DNA from: Bombus terrestris
Lineage: Eukaryota > Arthropoda > Insecta > Hymenoptera > Apidae
Direction of reading: 5' to 3'
Length of the DNA stretch: 64,000 nucleotides
Assembly (NCBI RefSeq): GCF_910591885.1
Contig: NW_025963552.1
Span: forward strand, 4,278,001 to 4,342,000
Shown here: positions 35,534 through 50,700 of the stretch, in pieces
How positions within the stretch are numbered: the first letter of the stretch is position 1
How the letters are laid out: the number at the start of each line of letters is the position of its first letter
Notes under the pieces: generated by a model
Told to the model about the DNA's origin: nothing
The model's input: only the letters and a program-made list of their open reading frames with translations
The model's database searches: none
Position numbers and translations under genes: made by a program

Positions 35534-38500
35534 ATGCAAGGCAATATAAGGTATATGTATACCTTGCAAATTGTGATCGTTCCTCGCTCGCTCCGCTCGC
35601 TCGTAATTATCTACTCCAACCTCACAACCGATCCGACACGTTCGCAAATTCGAAATATGTCGCCACCATATCGAATAATGAACGCAAGATGGATTGGTTT
35701 TAGGTTAGGCTATAGTTTTCGAGCGAGCGCAGCGAGCGAGAGACGCGTAAAGGTGTGTCACAATCCAACGGTTTGGCACATACGGACATTGAAACATTCG
35801 CACTAGCCCGAGGAGCCGGAAGTCTTTATCCTATTGCCTACTGACAAATGTTTACAGTTTATGAATAGTTTCACATAAATAGTACTATTTCCACATAGTA
35901 CAGTGCAATGTGATGTTCGAAATGGCTGACAAAATTAGGTAATAACACGAAATGTATGCAAGGCAATATAAGGTATATGTATACCTTGCAAATTGTGATC
36001 GTTGCTCGCTCGCTCCGCTCGCTCGTAAAAATTTAGTCCAACCTCACATACGATCCGACACGTTCGCAAATTCGAAATAAGTCGCCTTCATATCGAATGA
36101 CTAACGCAAGAGGGATTGGTTTTAGGTTAGGCTATATTTTTCGAGCGAGCGCAGCGAGCGAGAGACGCGTAAAGGTGTGTCACAATCCAACGGTTTGGCA
36201 CATACGGACATTGAAACATTCGCACTAGCCCGAGGAGCCGGAAGTCTTTATCCTATTGCCTACTGACAAATGTTTACAGTTTATGAATAGTACCACATAA
36301 ATAGTACTATTTCCACATACTACAGTGCAATGTGATGTCCGAAGTGGCTGACAAAATTAGGTACTAACACGATATATATGCATATTGCAAGGTATATGTA
36401 TACCTTGCAAATTGTGATCGTTGCTCGCTCGCTCCGCTCGCTCGTAATTATCTACTCCAACCTCACAACCGATCCGACACGTTCGCAAATTCGAAATATG
36501 TCGCCACCATATCGAATAATGAACGCAAGATGGATTGGTTTTAGGTTCGGCTACAGTTTTCGAGCGAGCGCAGCGAGCGAGAGACGCGTAAAGGTGTGTC
36601 ACAATCCAACGGTTTGTCACATACGGACATTGAAACATTCGCACCAGCCCGAGGAGCCGGAGGTCTTTATCCTATTGCCTACTGACAAATGTTTAGAGTT
36701 TATGAATAGTTTCACATAAATAGTACTATTTCCACATAGTACAGTGCAATGTGATGTCCGAAATGGCTGACCAAATTAGGTAATAACACGAAATGTATGC
36801 AAGGCAATATAAGGTATATGTATACCTTGCAAATTGTGATCGTTGCTCACTCGCTCCGCTCGCTCGTAAAAATTTATTCCTACCTCACATACGATCCGAC
36901 ACGTTCGCAAATTCGAAATAAGTTGCCTTCATATCGAATGACTAACGCAAGAGGGATTGGTTTTAGGTTAGGCTATAGTTTTCGAGCGAGCGCAGCGAGC
37001 GAGAGACGCGTAAAGGTGTGTCATAATCCAACGGTTTGGCACATACTGACATTGAAACATTCACACCAGCCCGAGGAGCCGGAAGTCTTTATCATATTGC
37101 CTACTGACAAATGTTTACAGTTTGTGAATAGTTTCACCTAAATAGAACTATCTCCACATACTACAGTGCAATGTGATGTCCGAAGTGGCTGACAAAATTA
37201 GGTACTAACACGATATATATGCATATAGCAAGGTGTATGTATACCCTGCAAATTGTGATCGTTGCTCGCTCGCTCCGCTCGCTCGTAAAAATTTAGTCCA
37301 ACCTCACATACGATCCGACACGTTCGCAAATTCGAAATATGTCGCCACCATATCGAATAATGAACGCAAGATGGATTGGTTTTAGGTTAGGCTATAGTTT
37401 TCGAGCGAGCGCAGCGAGCGAGAGACGCGTAAAGGTGTGTCACAATCCAACGGTTTGGCACATACGGACATTGAAACATTCGCACCAGCCCGAGGAGCCG
37501 GAACTCTTTATCCAATGGCCTACTGACAAATGTTTACAGTTTATGAATAGTTTCACATAAATAGTACTATTTCCACATAGTACAGTGCAGTGTGATGTCC
37601 GAAATGGCTGACCAAATTAGGTAATAACACGAAATGTATGCAAGGCAATATAAGGTATATGTATACCTTGCAAATTGTGATCGTTGCTCACTCGCTCCGC
37701 TCGCTCGTAAAAATTTATTCCTACCTCACATACGATCCGACACGTTCGCAAATTCGAAATAAGTTGCCTTCATATCGAATGACTAACGCAAGAGGGATTG
37801 GTTTTAGGTTAGGCTATAGTTTTCGAGCGAGCGCAGCGAGCGAGAGACGCGTAAAGGTGTGTCATAATCCAACGGTTTGGCACATACTGACATTGAAACA
37901 TTCACACCAGCCCGAGGAGCCGGAAGTCTTTATCATATTGCCTACTGACAAATGTTTACAGTTTGTGAATAGTTTCACCTAAATAGAACTATCTCCACAT
38001 ACTACAGTGCAATGTGATGTCCGAAGTGGCTGACAAAATTAGGTACTAACACGATATATATGCATATAGCAAGGTGTATGTATACCCTGCAAATTGTGAT
38101 CAATGCTCGCTCGCTCCGCTCGCTCGTAAAAATTTAGTCCAACCTCACATACGATCCGACACGTTCGCAAATTCGAAATATGTCGCCACCATATCGAATA
38201 ATGAACGCAAGATGGATTGGTTTTAGGTTAGGCTATAGTTTTCGAGCGAGCGCAGCGAGCGAGAGACGCGTAAAGGTGTGTCACAATCCAACGGTTTGGC
38301 ACATACGGACATTGAAACATTCGCACCAGCCCGAGGAGCCGGAAGTCTTTATCCTATTGCCTACTGACAAATGTTTACAGTTTATGAATAGTTTCACATA
38401 AATAGTACTATTTCCACATAGTACAGTGCAATGTGATGTTCGAAATTGCTGACAAAATTAGGTAATAACACGAAATGTATGCAAGGCAATATAAGGTATA

Positions 38501-40585
38501 TGTATACCTTGCAAATTGTGATCGTTGCTCGCTCGCTCCGCTCGCTCGTAAAAATTTAGTCCAACCTCACATACGATCCGACACGTTCGCAAATTCGAAA
38601 TAAGTCGCCTTCATATCGAATGACTAACGCAAGAGGGATTGGTTTTAGGTTAGGCTATAGTTTTCGAGCGAGCGCAGCGAGCGAGAGACGCGTAAAGGTG
38701 TGTCACAATCCAACGGTTTGGCACATACGGACATTGAAACATTCGCACTAGCCCGAGGAGCCGGAAGTCTTTATCCTATTGCCTACTGACAAATGTTTAC
38801 AGTTTATGAATAGTACCACATAAATAGTACTATTTCCACATACTACAGTGCAATGTGATGTCCGAAGTGGCTGACAAAATTAGGTACTAACACGATATAT
38901 ATGCATATTGCAAGGTATATGTATACCTTGCAAATTGTGATCGTTGCTCGCTCGCTCCGCTCGCTCGTAATTATCTACTCCAACCTCACAACCGATCCGA
39001 CACGTTCGCAAATTCGAAATATGTCGCCACCATATCGAATAATGAACGCAAGATGGATTGGTTTTAGGTTCGGCTACAGTTTTCGAGCGAGCGCAGCGAG
39101 CGAGAGACGCGTAAAGGTGTGTCACAATCCAACGGTTTGTCACATACGGACATTGAAACATTCGCACCAGCCCGAGGAGCCGGAGGTCTTTATCCTATTG
39201 CCTACTGACAAATGTTTACAGTTTATGAATAGTATCACATAAATAGTACTATTTCCACATAGTACAGTGCAATGTGATGTCCGAAATGGCTGACAAAATT
39301 AGGTAATAATGCGAAATGTATGCAAGGCAATATAAGGTATATGTATACCTTGCAAATTGTGATCGTTCCTCGCTCGCTCCGCTCGCTCGTAATTATCTAC
39401 TCCAACCTCACAACCGATCCGACACGTTCGCAAATTCGAAATATGTCGCCACCATATCGAATAATGAACGCAAGATGGATTGGTTTTAGGTTAGGCTATA
39501 GTTTTCGAGCGAGCGCAGCGAGCGAGAGACGCGTAAAGGTGTGTCACCATCGAACGGTTTGGCACATACTGACATTGAAACATTCGCACCAGCCCGAGGA
39601 GCCGGAACTCTTTATCCAATGGCCTACTGACAAAAGTTTACAGTTTATGAATAGTTTCACATAAATAGTACTATTTCCACATAGTACAGTGCAGTGTGAT
39701 GTCCGAAATGGCTGACCAAATTAGGTAATAACACGAAATGTATGCAAGGCAATATAAGGTATATGTATACCTTGCAAATTGTGATCGTTGCTCGCTCGCT
39801 CCGCTCGCTCGTAAAAATTTAGTCCAATCTCACATGCGATCCGACACGTTCGCAAATTCGAAATAAGTCGCCTTCATATCGAATGACTGACGCAAGAGGG
39901 ATTCGTTTTAGGTTAGGCTATAGTTTTCGAGCGAGCGCAGCGAGCGAGAGTCGCGTAAAGGTGTGTCACAATCCAACGGTTTGGCACATACGGACATTGA
40001 AACATTCGCACCAGCCCGAGGAGCCGGCAGTCTTTATCCTATTGCCTGCTGACAAATGTTCACAGTTTATGAATAGTATCACATAAATAGTAATATTTCC
40101 ACATACTACACTGCAATGTGATGTCCGAAGTGGCTGACAAAATTAGGTAATAACACGAAATATATGCAAGGCAACATTAGGTATATGTATAGCTTGGAAA
40201 TTGTGATCGTTGCTCACTCGCTCCGCTCGCTCGTAAAAATTTAGTCCAACCTCACATACGATCCGACACGTTCGCAAATTCGAAATAAGTTGCCTTCATA
40301 TCGAATGACTAACGCAAGAGGGATTGGTTTTAGGTTAGGCTATAGTTTTCGAGCGAGCGCAGCGAGCGAGAGACGTGTAAAGGTGTGTCACAATCCAACG
40401 GTTTGGCACATACGGACATTGAAACATTCGCACCAGCCCGAGGAGCCGGAAGTCTTTATCCTATTGCCTACTGACAAATGTTTACAGTTTATGAATAGTA
40501 TCACATAAATAGTACTATTTCCACATACTAAAGTGCAATGTGATGTCCGAAGTGGCTGACAAAATTAGGTACTAACACGATATAT
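35534..40585 (+). repeat. Mosaic block T-C-F-L-B-L-B-C-F-T-G-H
   Basis: Monomers start at 35534 T, 35956 C, 36378 F/T chimera, 36797 L, 37219 B, 37638 L, 38060 B, 38479 C, 38901 F, 39320 T, 39742 G and 40164 H. The stretch 36797-40163 matches the class order of 20806-24172 at an offset of 15,991 bp. The F-T-G-H end, with CCGGCAGTC and GTTCACAG, resembles 17436-19120 instead. The block thus combines pieces of both ends of the 8-kb unit. Confidence 0.87.
36378..36796 (+). repeat. Chimeric monomer: F body with T tail
   Basis: F through GGAGGTCTTTATCCTATTGCC, then GTTTAGAGTTTATG and AGTTTCAC, the rare GTTTAGAG form otherwise seen in the T units at 14069, 20384 and 28384 and the B hybrid at 14913. 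The switch lies between about 36680 and 36695, away from the GC arms. It replaces the expected F-T pair by one monomer and leads directly into L. Confidence 0.87.
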
Positions 40586-41004
40586 ATGCATATTGCAAGG
40601 TATATGTATACCTTGCAAATTGTGATCGTTGCTCGCTCGCTCCGCTCGCTCGTAAAACTTTAGTCCAACCTCGCATACGATCCGACACGTTCGCAAATTC
40701 GAATTAAGTCGCCTTCATATCGAATGACTAACGCAAGAGGGATTGGTTTTAGGTTAGGCTATCGTTTTAGAGCGAGCGCAGCGAGCGAGACACGCGTAAA
40801 GGTGTGTCACAATCCAACGGTTTGTCACATACGGACATTGAAACATTCGCACCAGCCCGAGGAGCCGGAAGTCTTTATCCTATGGCCTACTGACTAATGT
40901 TTACAGTTTATGAATAGTTTCACATAAATAGTACTATTCCCACATAGTACAGTGCAATGTGATGTCCGAAATGGCTGACAAAATTAGGTAATAACACGAA
41001 ATGT
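40586..41004 (+). repeat. Class R monomer (exemplar, 419 bp)
   Basis: Diagnostic bases: GTAAAACTTTAG, CCTCGCATACG, CGAATTAAGTCGCC, CTATCGTTTTAGAGCGAGC and GAGACACGCG. The change TTCGAG to TTAGAG shortens the second GC arm. Six copies have an A-type head (40586, 44366, 47722, 51502, 54441, 60744) and two have a C-type head (41837, 48973). The class occurs only in the right third of the window (40.6-61.2 kb). The first half of the array lacks it entirely. Confidence 0.9.
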
Positions 41005-44000
41005 ATGCAAGGCAATATAAGGTATATGTATACCTTGCAAATTGTGATCGTTGCTCGCTCGCTCGTAAAAATTTAGTCCAACCTCACATACGATCCGACA
41101 CGTTCGCAAATTCGAAATAAGTCGCCTTCATATCGAATGACTAACGCAAGAGGGATTGGTTTTAGGTTAGGCTATAGTTTTCGAGCGAGCGCAGCGAGCG
41201 AGAGACGCGTAAAGGTGTGTCACAATCCAACGGTTTGGCACATACGGACATTGAAACATTCGCACTAGCCCGAGGAGCCGGAAGTCTTTATCCTATTGCC
41301 TACTGACAAATGTTTACAGTTTATGAATAGTACCACATAAATAGTACTATTTCCACATACTACAGTGCAATGTGATGTCCGAAGTGGCTGACAAAATTAG
41401 GTACTAACACGATATATATGCATATTGCAAGGTATATGTATACCTTGCAAATTGTGATCGTTGCTCGCTCGCTCCGCTCGCTCGTAATTATCTACTCCAA
41501 CCTCACAACCGATCCGACACGTTCGCAAATTCGAAATATGTCGCCTCCATATCGAATAATGAACGCAAGATGGATTGGTTTTAGGTTAGGCTATAGTTTT
41601 CGAGCGAGCGCAGCGAGCGAGAGACGCGTAAAGGTGTGTCACCATCGAACGGTTTGGCACATACTGACATTGAAACATTCGCACCAGCCCGAGGAGCCGG
41701 AACTCTTTATCCAATGGCCTACTGACAAATGTTTACAGTTTATGAATAGTTTCACATAAATAGTACTATTTCCACATAGTACAGTGCAGTGTGATGTCCG
41801 AAATGGCTGACCAAATTAGGTAATAACACGAAATGTATGCAAGGCAATATAAGGTATATGTATACCTTGCAAATTGTGATCGTTGCTCGCTCGCTCCGCT
41901 CGCTCGTAAAAATTTAGTCCAACCTCGCATACGATCCGACACGTTCGCAAATTCGAATTAAGTCGCCTTCATATCGAATGACTAACGCAAGAGGGATTGG
42001 TTTTAGGTTAGGCTATCGTTTTAGAGCGAGCGCAGCGAGCGAGACACGCGTAAAGGTGTGTCACAATCCAACGGTTTGTCACATACGGACATTGAAACAT
42101 TCGCACCAGCCCGAGGAGCCGGAAGTCTTTATCCTATGGCCTACTGACTAATGTTTACAGTTTATGAATAGTTTCACATAAATAGTACTATTTCCACATA
42201 GTACAGTGCAATGTGATGTCCGAAATGGCTGACAAAATTAGGTAATAACACGAAATGTATGCAAGGCAATATAAGGTATATGTATACCTTGCAAATTGTG
42301 ATCGTTGCTCACTCGCTCCGCTCGCTCGTAAAAATTTATTCCTACCTCACATACGATCCGACACGTTCGCAAATTCGAAATAAGTTGCCTTCATATCGAA
42401 TGACTAACGCAAGAGGGATTGGTTTTAGGTTAGGCTATAGTTTTCGAGCGAGCGCAGCGAGCGAGAGACGCGTAAAGGTGTGTCATAATCCAACGGTTTG
42501 GCACATACTGACATTGAAACATTCACACCAGCCCGAGGAGCCGGAAGTCTTTATCATATTGCCTACTGACAAATGTTTACAGTTTGTGAATAGTTTCACC
42601 TAAATAGAACTATCTCCACATACTACAGTGCAATGTGATGTCCGAAGTGGTTGACAAAATTAGGTACTAACACGATATATATGCATATAGCAAGGTGTAT
42701 GTATACCCTGCAAATTGTGATCGTTGCTCGCTCGCTCCGCTCGCTCGTAAAAATTTAGTCCAACCTCACATACGATCCGACACGTTCGCAAATTCGAAAT
42801 ATGTCGCCACCATATCGAATAATGAACGCAAGATGGATTGGTTTTAGGTTAGGCTATAGTTTTCGAGCGAGCGCAGCGAGCGAGAGACGCGTAAAGGTGT
42901 GTCACAATCGAACGGTTTGGCACATACTGACATTGAAACATTCGCACCAGCCCGAGGAGCCGGTAGTCTTTATCATATTGCCTACTGACAAATGTTTACA
43001 GTTTATGAATATTTTCACATAAATAGTACTATTTCCACATAGTACAGTGCAATGTGATGTCCGAAATGGCTGACAAAATTAGGTAATAACACGAAATGTA
43101 TGCAAGGCAATATAAGGTATATGTATACCTTGCAAATTGTGATCGTTGCTCGCTCGCTCCGCTCGCTCGTAAAAATTTAGTCCAACCTCACATACGATCC
43201 GACACGTTCGCAAATTCGAAATAAGTCGCCTTCATATCGAATGACTAACGCAAGAGGGATTGGTTTTAGGTTAGGCTACAGTTTTCGAGCGAGCGCAGCG
43301 AGCGAGAGACGCGTAAAGGTGTGTCACAATCCAACGGTTTGGCACATACGGACATTGAAACATTCGCACCAGCCCGAGGAGCCGGAAGTCTTTATCCTAT
43401 TTCCTACTGACAAATGTTTACAGTTTATGAATGGTATCACATAAATAGTACTATTTCCACATACTACAGTGCAATGTGATGTCCGAAGTGGCTGACAAAA
43501 TTAGGTAATAACACGAAATATATGCAAAGCAACATTAGGTATATGTATAGCTTGGAAATTGTGATCGTTGCTCACTCGCTCCGCTCGCTCGTAAAAATTT
43601 AGTCCTACCTCACATACGATCCGACACGTTCGCAAATTCGAAATAAGTTGCCTTCATATCGAATGACTAACGCAAGAGGGATTGGTTTTAGGTTAGGCTA
43701 TAGTTTTCGAGCGAGCGCAGCGAGCGAGAGACGCGTAAAGGTGTGTCATAATCCAACGGTTTGGCACATACTGACATTGAAACATTCACACCAGCCCGAG
43801 GAGCCGGAAGTCTTTATCATATTGCCTACTGACAAATGTTAACAGTTTGTGAATAGTTTCACATAAATAGTACTATTTCCACATAGTACAGTGCAATGTG
43901 ATGTCCGAAATGGCTGACCAAATTAGGTAATAACACGAAATGTATGCAAGGCAATATAAGGTATATGTATACCTTGCAAATTGTGATCGTTGCTCACTCG

Positions 44001-45206
44001 CTCCGCTCGCTCGTAAAAATTTATTCCTACCTCACATACGATCCGACACGTTCGCAAATTCGAAATAAGTTGCCTTCATATCGAATGACTAACGCAAGAG
44101 GGATTGGTTTTAGGTTAGGCTATAGTTTTCGAGCGAGCGCAGCGAGCGAGAGACGCGTAAAGGTGTGTCATAATCCAACGGTTTGGCACATACTGACATT
44201 GAAACATTCACACCAGCCCGAGGAGCCGGAAGTCTTTATCCTATTGCCTACTGACAAATGTTTACAGTTTATGAATAGTATCACATAAATAGTACTATTT
44301 CCACATACTAAAGTGCAATGTGATGTCCGAAGTGGCTGACAAAATTAGGTACTAACACGATATATATGCATATTGCAAGGTATATGTATACCTTGCAAAT
44401 TGTGATCGTTGCTCGCTCGCTCCGCTCGCTCGTAAAACTTTAGTCCAACCTAGCATACGATCCGACACGTTCGCAAATTCGAATTAAGTCGCCTTCATAT
44501 CGAATGACTAACGCAAGAGGGATTGGTTTTAGGTTAGGCTATCGTTTTAGAGCGAGCGCAGCGAGCGAGACACGCGTAAAGGTGTGTCACAATCCAACGG
44601 TTTGTCACATACGGACATTGAAACATTCGCACCAGCCCGAGGAGCCGGAAGTCTTTATCCTACGGCCTACTGACAAATGTTTACAGTTTATGAATAGTTT
44701 CACATAAATAGTACTATTTCCACATAGTACAGTGCAATGTGATGTTCGAAATGGCTGACAAAATTAGGTAATAACACGAAATGTATGCAAGGCAATATAA
44801 GGTATATGTATACCTTGCAAATTGTGATCGTTGCTCGCTCGCTCCGCTCGCTCGTAAAAATTTAGTCCAACCTCACATACGATCCGACACGTTCGCAAAT
44901 TCGAAATAAGTCGCCTTCATATCGAATGACTAACGCAAGAGGGATTGGTTTTAGGTTAGGCTACAGTTTTCGAGCGAGCGCAGCGAGCGAGAGACGCGTA
45001 AAGGTGTGTCACAATCCAACGGTTTGGCACATACGGACATTGAAACATTCGCACCAGCCCGAGGAGCCGGAAGTCTTTATCCTATTTCCTACTGACAAAT
45101 GTTTACAGTTTATGAATCGTATCACATAAATAGTACTATTTCCACATACTAAAGTGCAATGTGATGTCCGAAGTGGCTGACAAAATTAGGTACTAACACG
45201 ATATAT
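40586..45206 (+). repeat. R-rich block, left copy of the 7,136-bp duplication
   Basis: Monomers: R 40586, C9 41005, A 41418, R (C head) 41837, L 42259, B 42681, C 43100, H 43522, L 43944, R 44366, C 44785. The same order appears 7,136 bp downstream from about 47.46 kb to 52.11 kb. Private differences in this copy include GCAAAGCAAC near 43525, GTTAACAG near 43839, CCTAGCATACG near 44451 and TACGGCC near 44662. Confidence 0.92.
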
Positions 45207-47721
45207 ATGCATATAGCAAGGTGTATGTATACCCTGCAAATTGTGATCGTTGCTCGCTCGCTCCGCTCGCTCGTAAAAATTTAGTCCAACCTCACATACG
45301 ATCCGACACGTTCGCAAATTCGAAATATGTCGCCACCATATCGAATAATGAACGCAAGATGGATTGGTTTTAGGTTAGGCTATAGTTTTCGAGCGAGCGC
45401 AGCGAGCGAGAGACGCGTAAAGGTGTGTCACAATCCAACGGTTTGGCACATACGGACATTGAAACATTCGCACTAGCCCGAGGAGCCGGAAGTCTTTATC
45501 CTATTGCCTACTGACAAATGTTTACAGTTTATGAATAGTTTCACATAAATAGTACTATTTCCACATAGTACAGTGCAATGTGATGTTCGAAATGGCTGAC
45601 AAAATTAGGTAATAACACGAAATGTATGCAAGGCAATATAAGGTATATGTATACCTTGCAAATTGTGATCGTTGCTCGCTCGCTCCGCTCGCTCGTAAAA
45701 ATTTAGTCCAACCTCACATACGATCCGACACGTTCGCAAATTCGAAATAAGTCGCCTTCATATCGAATGACTAACGCAAGAGGGATTGGTTTTAGGTTAG
45801 GCTATATTTTTACGAGCGAGCGCAGCGAGCGAGAGACGCGTAAAGGTGTGTCACAATCCAACGGTTTGGCACATACGGACATTGAAACATTCGCACTAGC
45901 CCGAGGAGCCGGAAGTCTTTATCCTATTGCCTACTGACAAATGTTTACAGTTTATGAATAGTACCACATAAATAGTACTATTTCCACATACTACAGTGCA
46001 ATGTGATGTCCGAAGTGGCTGACAAAATTAGGTAATAACACGAAATGTATGCAAGGCAATATAAGGTATATGTATACCTTGCAAATTGTGATCGTTGCTC
46101 GCTCGCTCGTAAAAATTTAGTCCAACCTCACATACGATCCGACACGTTCGCAAATTCGAAATAAGTCGCCTTCATATCGAATGACTAACGCAAGAGGGAT
46201 TGGTTTTAGGTTAGGCTATAGTTTTCGAGCGAGCGCAGCGAGCGAGAGACGCGTAAAGGTGTGTCACAATCCAACGGTTTGGCACATACGGACATTGAAA
46301 CATTCGCACTAGCCCGAGGAGCCGGAAGTCTTTATCCTATTGCCTACTGACAAATGTTTACAGTTTATGAATAGTACCACATAAATAGTACTATTTCCAC
46401 ATACTACAGTGCAATGTGATGTCCGAAGTGGCTGACAAAATTAGGTACTAACACGCTATATATGCATATTGCAAGGTATATGTATACCTTGCAAATTGTG
46501 ATCGTTGCTCGCTCGCTCCGCTCGCTCGTAATTATCTACTCCAACCTCACAACCGATCCGACACGTTCGCAAATTCGAAATATGTCGCCACCATATCGAA
46601 TAATGAACGCAAGATGGATTGGTTTTAGGTTAGGCTATAGTTTTCGAGCGAGCGCAGCGAGCGAGAGACGCGTAAAGGTGTGTCACCATCGAACGGTTTG
46701 GCACATACTGACATTGAAACATTCGCACCAGCCCGAGGAGCCGGAACTCTTTATCCAATGGCCTACTGACAAATGTTTACAGTTTATGAATAGTTTCACA
46801 TAAATAGTACTATTTCCACATAGTACAGTGCAATGTGATGTCCGAAATGGCTGACCAAATTAGGTAATAACACGAAATGTATGCAAGGCAATATAAGGTA
46901 TATGTATACCTTGCAAATTGTGATCGTTGCTCACTCGCTCCGCTCGCTCGTAAAAATTTATTCCTACCTCACATACGATCCGACACGTTCGCAAATTCGA
47001 AATAAGTTGCCTTCATATCGAATGACTAACGCAAGAGGGATTGGTTTTAGGTTAGGCTATAGTTTTCGAGCGAGCGCAGCGAGCGAGAGACGCGTAAAGG
47101 TGTGTCATAATCCAACGGTTTGGCACATACTGACATTGAAACATTCACACCAGCCCGAGGAGCCGGAAGTCTTTATCATATTGCCTACTGACAAATGTTT
47201 ACAGTTTGTGAATAGTTTCACCTAAATAGAACTATCTCCACATACTACAGTGCAATGTGATGTCCGAAGTGGCTGACAAAATTAGGTACTAACACGATAT
47301 ATATGCATATAGCAAGGTGTATGTATACCCTGCAAATTGTGATCGTTGCTCGCTCGCTCCGCTCGCTCGTAAAAATTTAGTCCAACCTCACATACGATCC
47401 GACACGTTCGCAAATTCGAAATATGTCGCCACCATATCGAATAATGAACGCAAGATGGATTGGTTTTAGGTTAGGCTATAGTTTTCGAGCGAGCGCAGCG
47501 AGCGAGAGACGTGTAAAGGTGTGTCACAATCCAACGGTTTGGCACATACGGACATTGAAACATTCGCACCAGCCCGAGGAGCCGGAAGTCTTTATCCTAT
47601 TGCCTACTGACAAATGTTTACAGTTTATGAATAGTATCACATAAATAGTACTATTTCCACATACTAAAGTGCAATGTGATGTCCGAAGTGGCTGACAAAA
47701 TTAGGTACTAACACGATATAT
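45207..47721 (+). repeat. Third pentamer copy (B-C-C9-A-L) plus junction monomer
   Basis: B 45207, C 45626 (423 bp, inserted A at 45812), C9 46049, A 46462, L 46881, then a B/H chimera at 47303. The block matches 2729-4823 in order. It also matches 54860-56954 at an offset of 9,653 bp before the insertion and 9,652 bp after it. The A head has a private CACGCTATATATG change at about 46456. Confidence 0.9.
47303..47721 (+). repeat. Chimeric monomer: B first half, H second half
   Basis: B through CAAGATGGATTGG, then GACGTGTAAAGG, a feature of H. The switch lies within 47457-47511, which includes the right GC arm. It is the left boundary of the 7,136-bp repeated tract: from here on the sequence matches 40.33 kb onward. 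Confidence 0.88.
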
Positions 47722-50700
47722 ATGCATATTGCAAGGTATATGTATACCTTGCAAATTGTGATCGTTGCTCGCTCGCTCCGCTCGCTCGTAAAACTTTAGT
47801 CCAACCTCGCATACGATCCGACACGTTCGCAAATTCGAATTAAGTCGCCTTCATATCGAATGACTAACGCAAGAGGGATTGGTTTTAGGTTAGGCTATCG
47901 TTTTAGAGCGAGCGCAGCGAGCGAGACACGCGTAAAGGTGTGTCACAATCCAACGGTTTGTCACATACGGACATTGAAACATTCGCACCAGCCCGAGGAG
48001 CCGGAAGTCTTTATCCTATGGCCTACTGACTAATGTTTACAGTTTATGAATAGTTTCACATAAATAGTACTATTCCCACATAGTACAGTGCAATGTGATG
48101 TCCGAAATGGCTGACAAAATTAGGTAATAACACGAAATGTATGCAAGGCAATATAAGGTATATGTATACCTTGCAAATTGTGATCGTTGCTCGCTCGCTC
48201 GTAAAAATTTAGTCCAACCTCACATACGATCCGACACGTTCGCAAATTCGAAATAAGTCGCCTTCATATCGAATGACTAACGCAAGAGGGATTGGTTTTA
48301 GGTTAGGCTATAGTTTTCGAGCGAGCGCAGCGAGCGAGAGACGCGTAAAGGTGTGTCACAATCCAACGGTTTGGCACATACGGACATTGAAACATTCGCA
48401 CTAGCCCGAGGAGCCGGAAGTCTTTATCCTATTGCCTACTGACAAATGTTTACAGTTTATGAATAGTACCACATAAATAGTACTATTTCCACATACTACA
48501 GTGCAATGTGATGTCCGAAGTGGCTGACAAAATTAGGTACTAACACGATATATATGCATATTGCAAGGTATATGTATACCTTGCAAATTGTGATCGTTGC
48601 TCGCTCGCTCCGCTCGCTCGTAATTATCTACTCCAACCTCACAACCGATCCGACACGTTCGCAAATTCGAAATATGTCGCCACCATATCGAATAATGAAC
48701 GCAAGATGGATTGGTTTTAGGTTAGGCTATAGTTTTCGAGCGAGCGCAGCGAGCGAGAGACGCGTAAAGGTGTGTCACCATCGAACGGTTTGGCACATAC
48801 TGACATTGAAACATTCGCACCAGCCCGAGGAGCCGGAACTCTTTATCCAATGGCCTACTGACAAATGTTTACAGTTTATGAATAGTTTCACATAAATAGT
48901 ACTATTTCCACATAGTACAGTGCAGTGTGATGTCCGAAATGGCTGACCAAATTAGGTAATAACACGAAATGTATGCAAGGCAATATAAGGTATATGTATA
49001 CCTTGCAAATTGTGATCGTTGGTCGCTCGCTCCGCTCGCTCGTAAAAATTTAGTCCAACCTCGCATACGATCCGACACGTTCGCAAATTCGAATTAAGTC
49101 GCCTTCATATCGAATGACTAACGCAAGAGGGATTGGTTTTAGGTTAGGCTATCGTTTTAGAGCGAGCGCAGCGAGCGAGTCACGTGTAAAGGTGTGTCAC
49201 AATCCAACGGTTTGTCACATACGGACATTGAAACATTCGCACCAGCCCGAGGAGCCGGAAGTCTTTATCCTATGGCCTACTGACTAATGTTTACAGTTTA
49301 TGAATAGTTTCACATAAATAGTACTATTTCCACATAGTACAGTGCAATGTGATGTCCGAAATGGCTGACAAAATTAGGTAATAACACGAAATGTATGCAA
49401 GGCAATATAAGGTATATGTATACCTTGCAAATTGTGATCGTTGCTCACTCGCTCCGCTCGCTCGTAAAAATTTATTCCTACCTCCCATACGATCCGACAC
49501 GTTCGCAAATTCGAAATAAGTTGCCTTCATATCGAATGACTAACGCAAGAGGGATTGGTTTTAGGTTAGGCTATAGTTTTCGAGCGAGCGCAGCGAGCGA
49601 GAGACGCGTAAAGGTGTGTCATAATCCAACGGTTTGGCACATACTGACATTGAAACATTCACACCAGCCCGAGGAGCCGGAAGTCTTTATCATATTGCCT
49701 ACTGACAAATGTTTACAGTTTGTGAATAGTTTCACCTAAATAGAACTATCTCCACATACTACAGTGCAATGTGATGTCCGAAGTGGCTGACAAAATTAGG
49801 TACTAACACGATATATATGCATATAGCAAGGTGTATGTATACCCTGCAAATTGTGATCGTTGCTCGCTCGCTCCGCTCGCTCGTAAAAATTTAGTCCAAC
49901 CTCACATACGATCCGACACGTTCGCAAATTCGAAATATGTCGCCACCATATCGAATAATGAACGCAAGATGGATTGGTTTTAGGTTAGGCTATAGTTTTC
50001 GAGCGAGCGCAGCGAGCGAGAGACGCGTAAAGGTGTGTCACAATCGAACGGTTTGGCACATACTGACATTGAAACATTCGCACCAGCCCGAGGAGCCGGT
50101 AGTCTTTATCATATTGCCTACTGACAAATGTTTACAGTTTATGAATATTTTCACATAAATAGTACTATTTCCACATAGTACAGTGCAATGTGATGTCCGA
50201 AATGGCTGACAAAATTAGGTAATAACACGAAATGTATGCAAGGCAATATAAGGTATATGTATACCTTGCAAATTGTGATCGTTGCTCGCTCGCTCCGCTC
50301 GCTCGTAAAAATTTAGTCCAACCTCACATACGATCCGACACGTTCGCAAATTCGAAATAAGTCGCCTTCATATCGAATGACTAACGCAAGAGGGATTGGT
50401 TTTAGGTTAGGCTACAGTTTTCGAGCGAGCGCAGCGAGCGAGAGACGCGTAAAGGTGTGTCACAATCCAACGGTTTGGCACATACGGACATTGAAACATT
50501 CGCACCAGCCCGAGGAGCCGGAAGTCTTTATCCTATTTCCTACTGACAAATGTTTACAGTTTATGAATGGTATCACATAAATAGTACTATTTCCACATAC
50601 TACAGTGCAATGTGATGTCCGAAGTGGCTGACAAAATTAGGTAATAACACGAAATATATGCAAGGCAACATTAGGTATATGTATAGCTTGGAAATTGTGA

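Noticed and set aside
45626..46048. The 423-bp monomer as a separate class
   Set aside because: It differs from C only by one inserted A at 45812 in a T run, which may be a private mutation or a sequencing error.
49324..49530. Unique 68-codon reverse open frame
   Set aside because: It arises from a single CCTCCCATACG change in one L monomer and overlaps ordinary satellite sequence.
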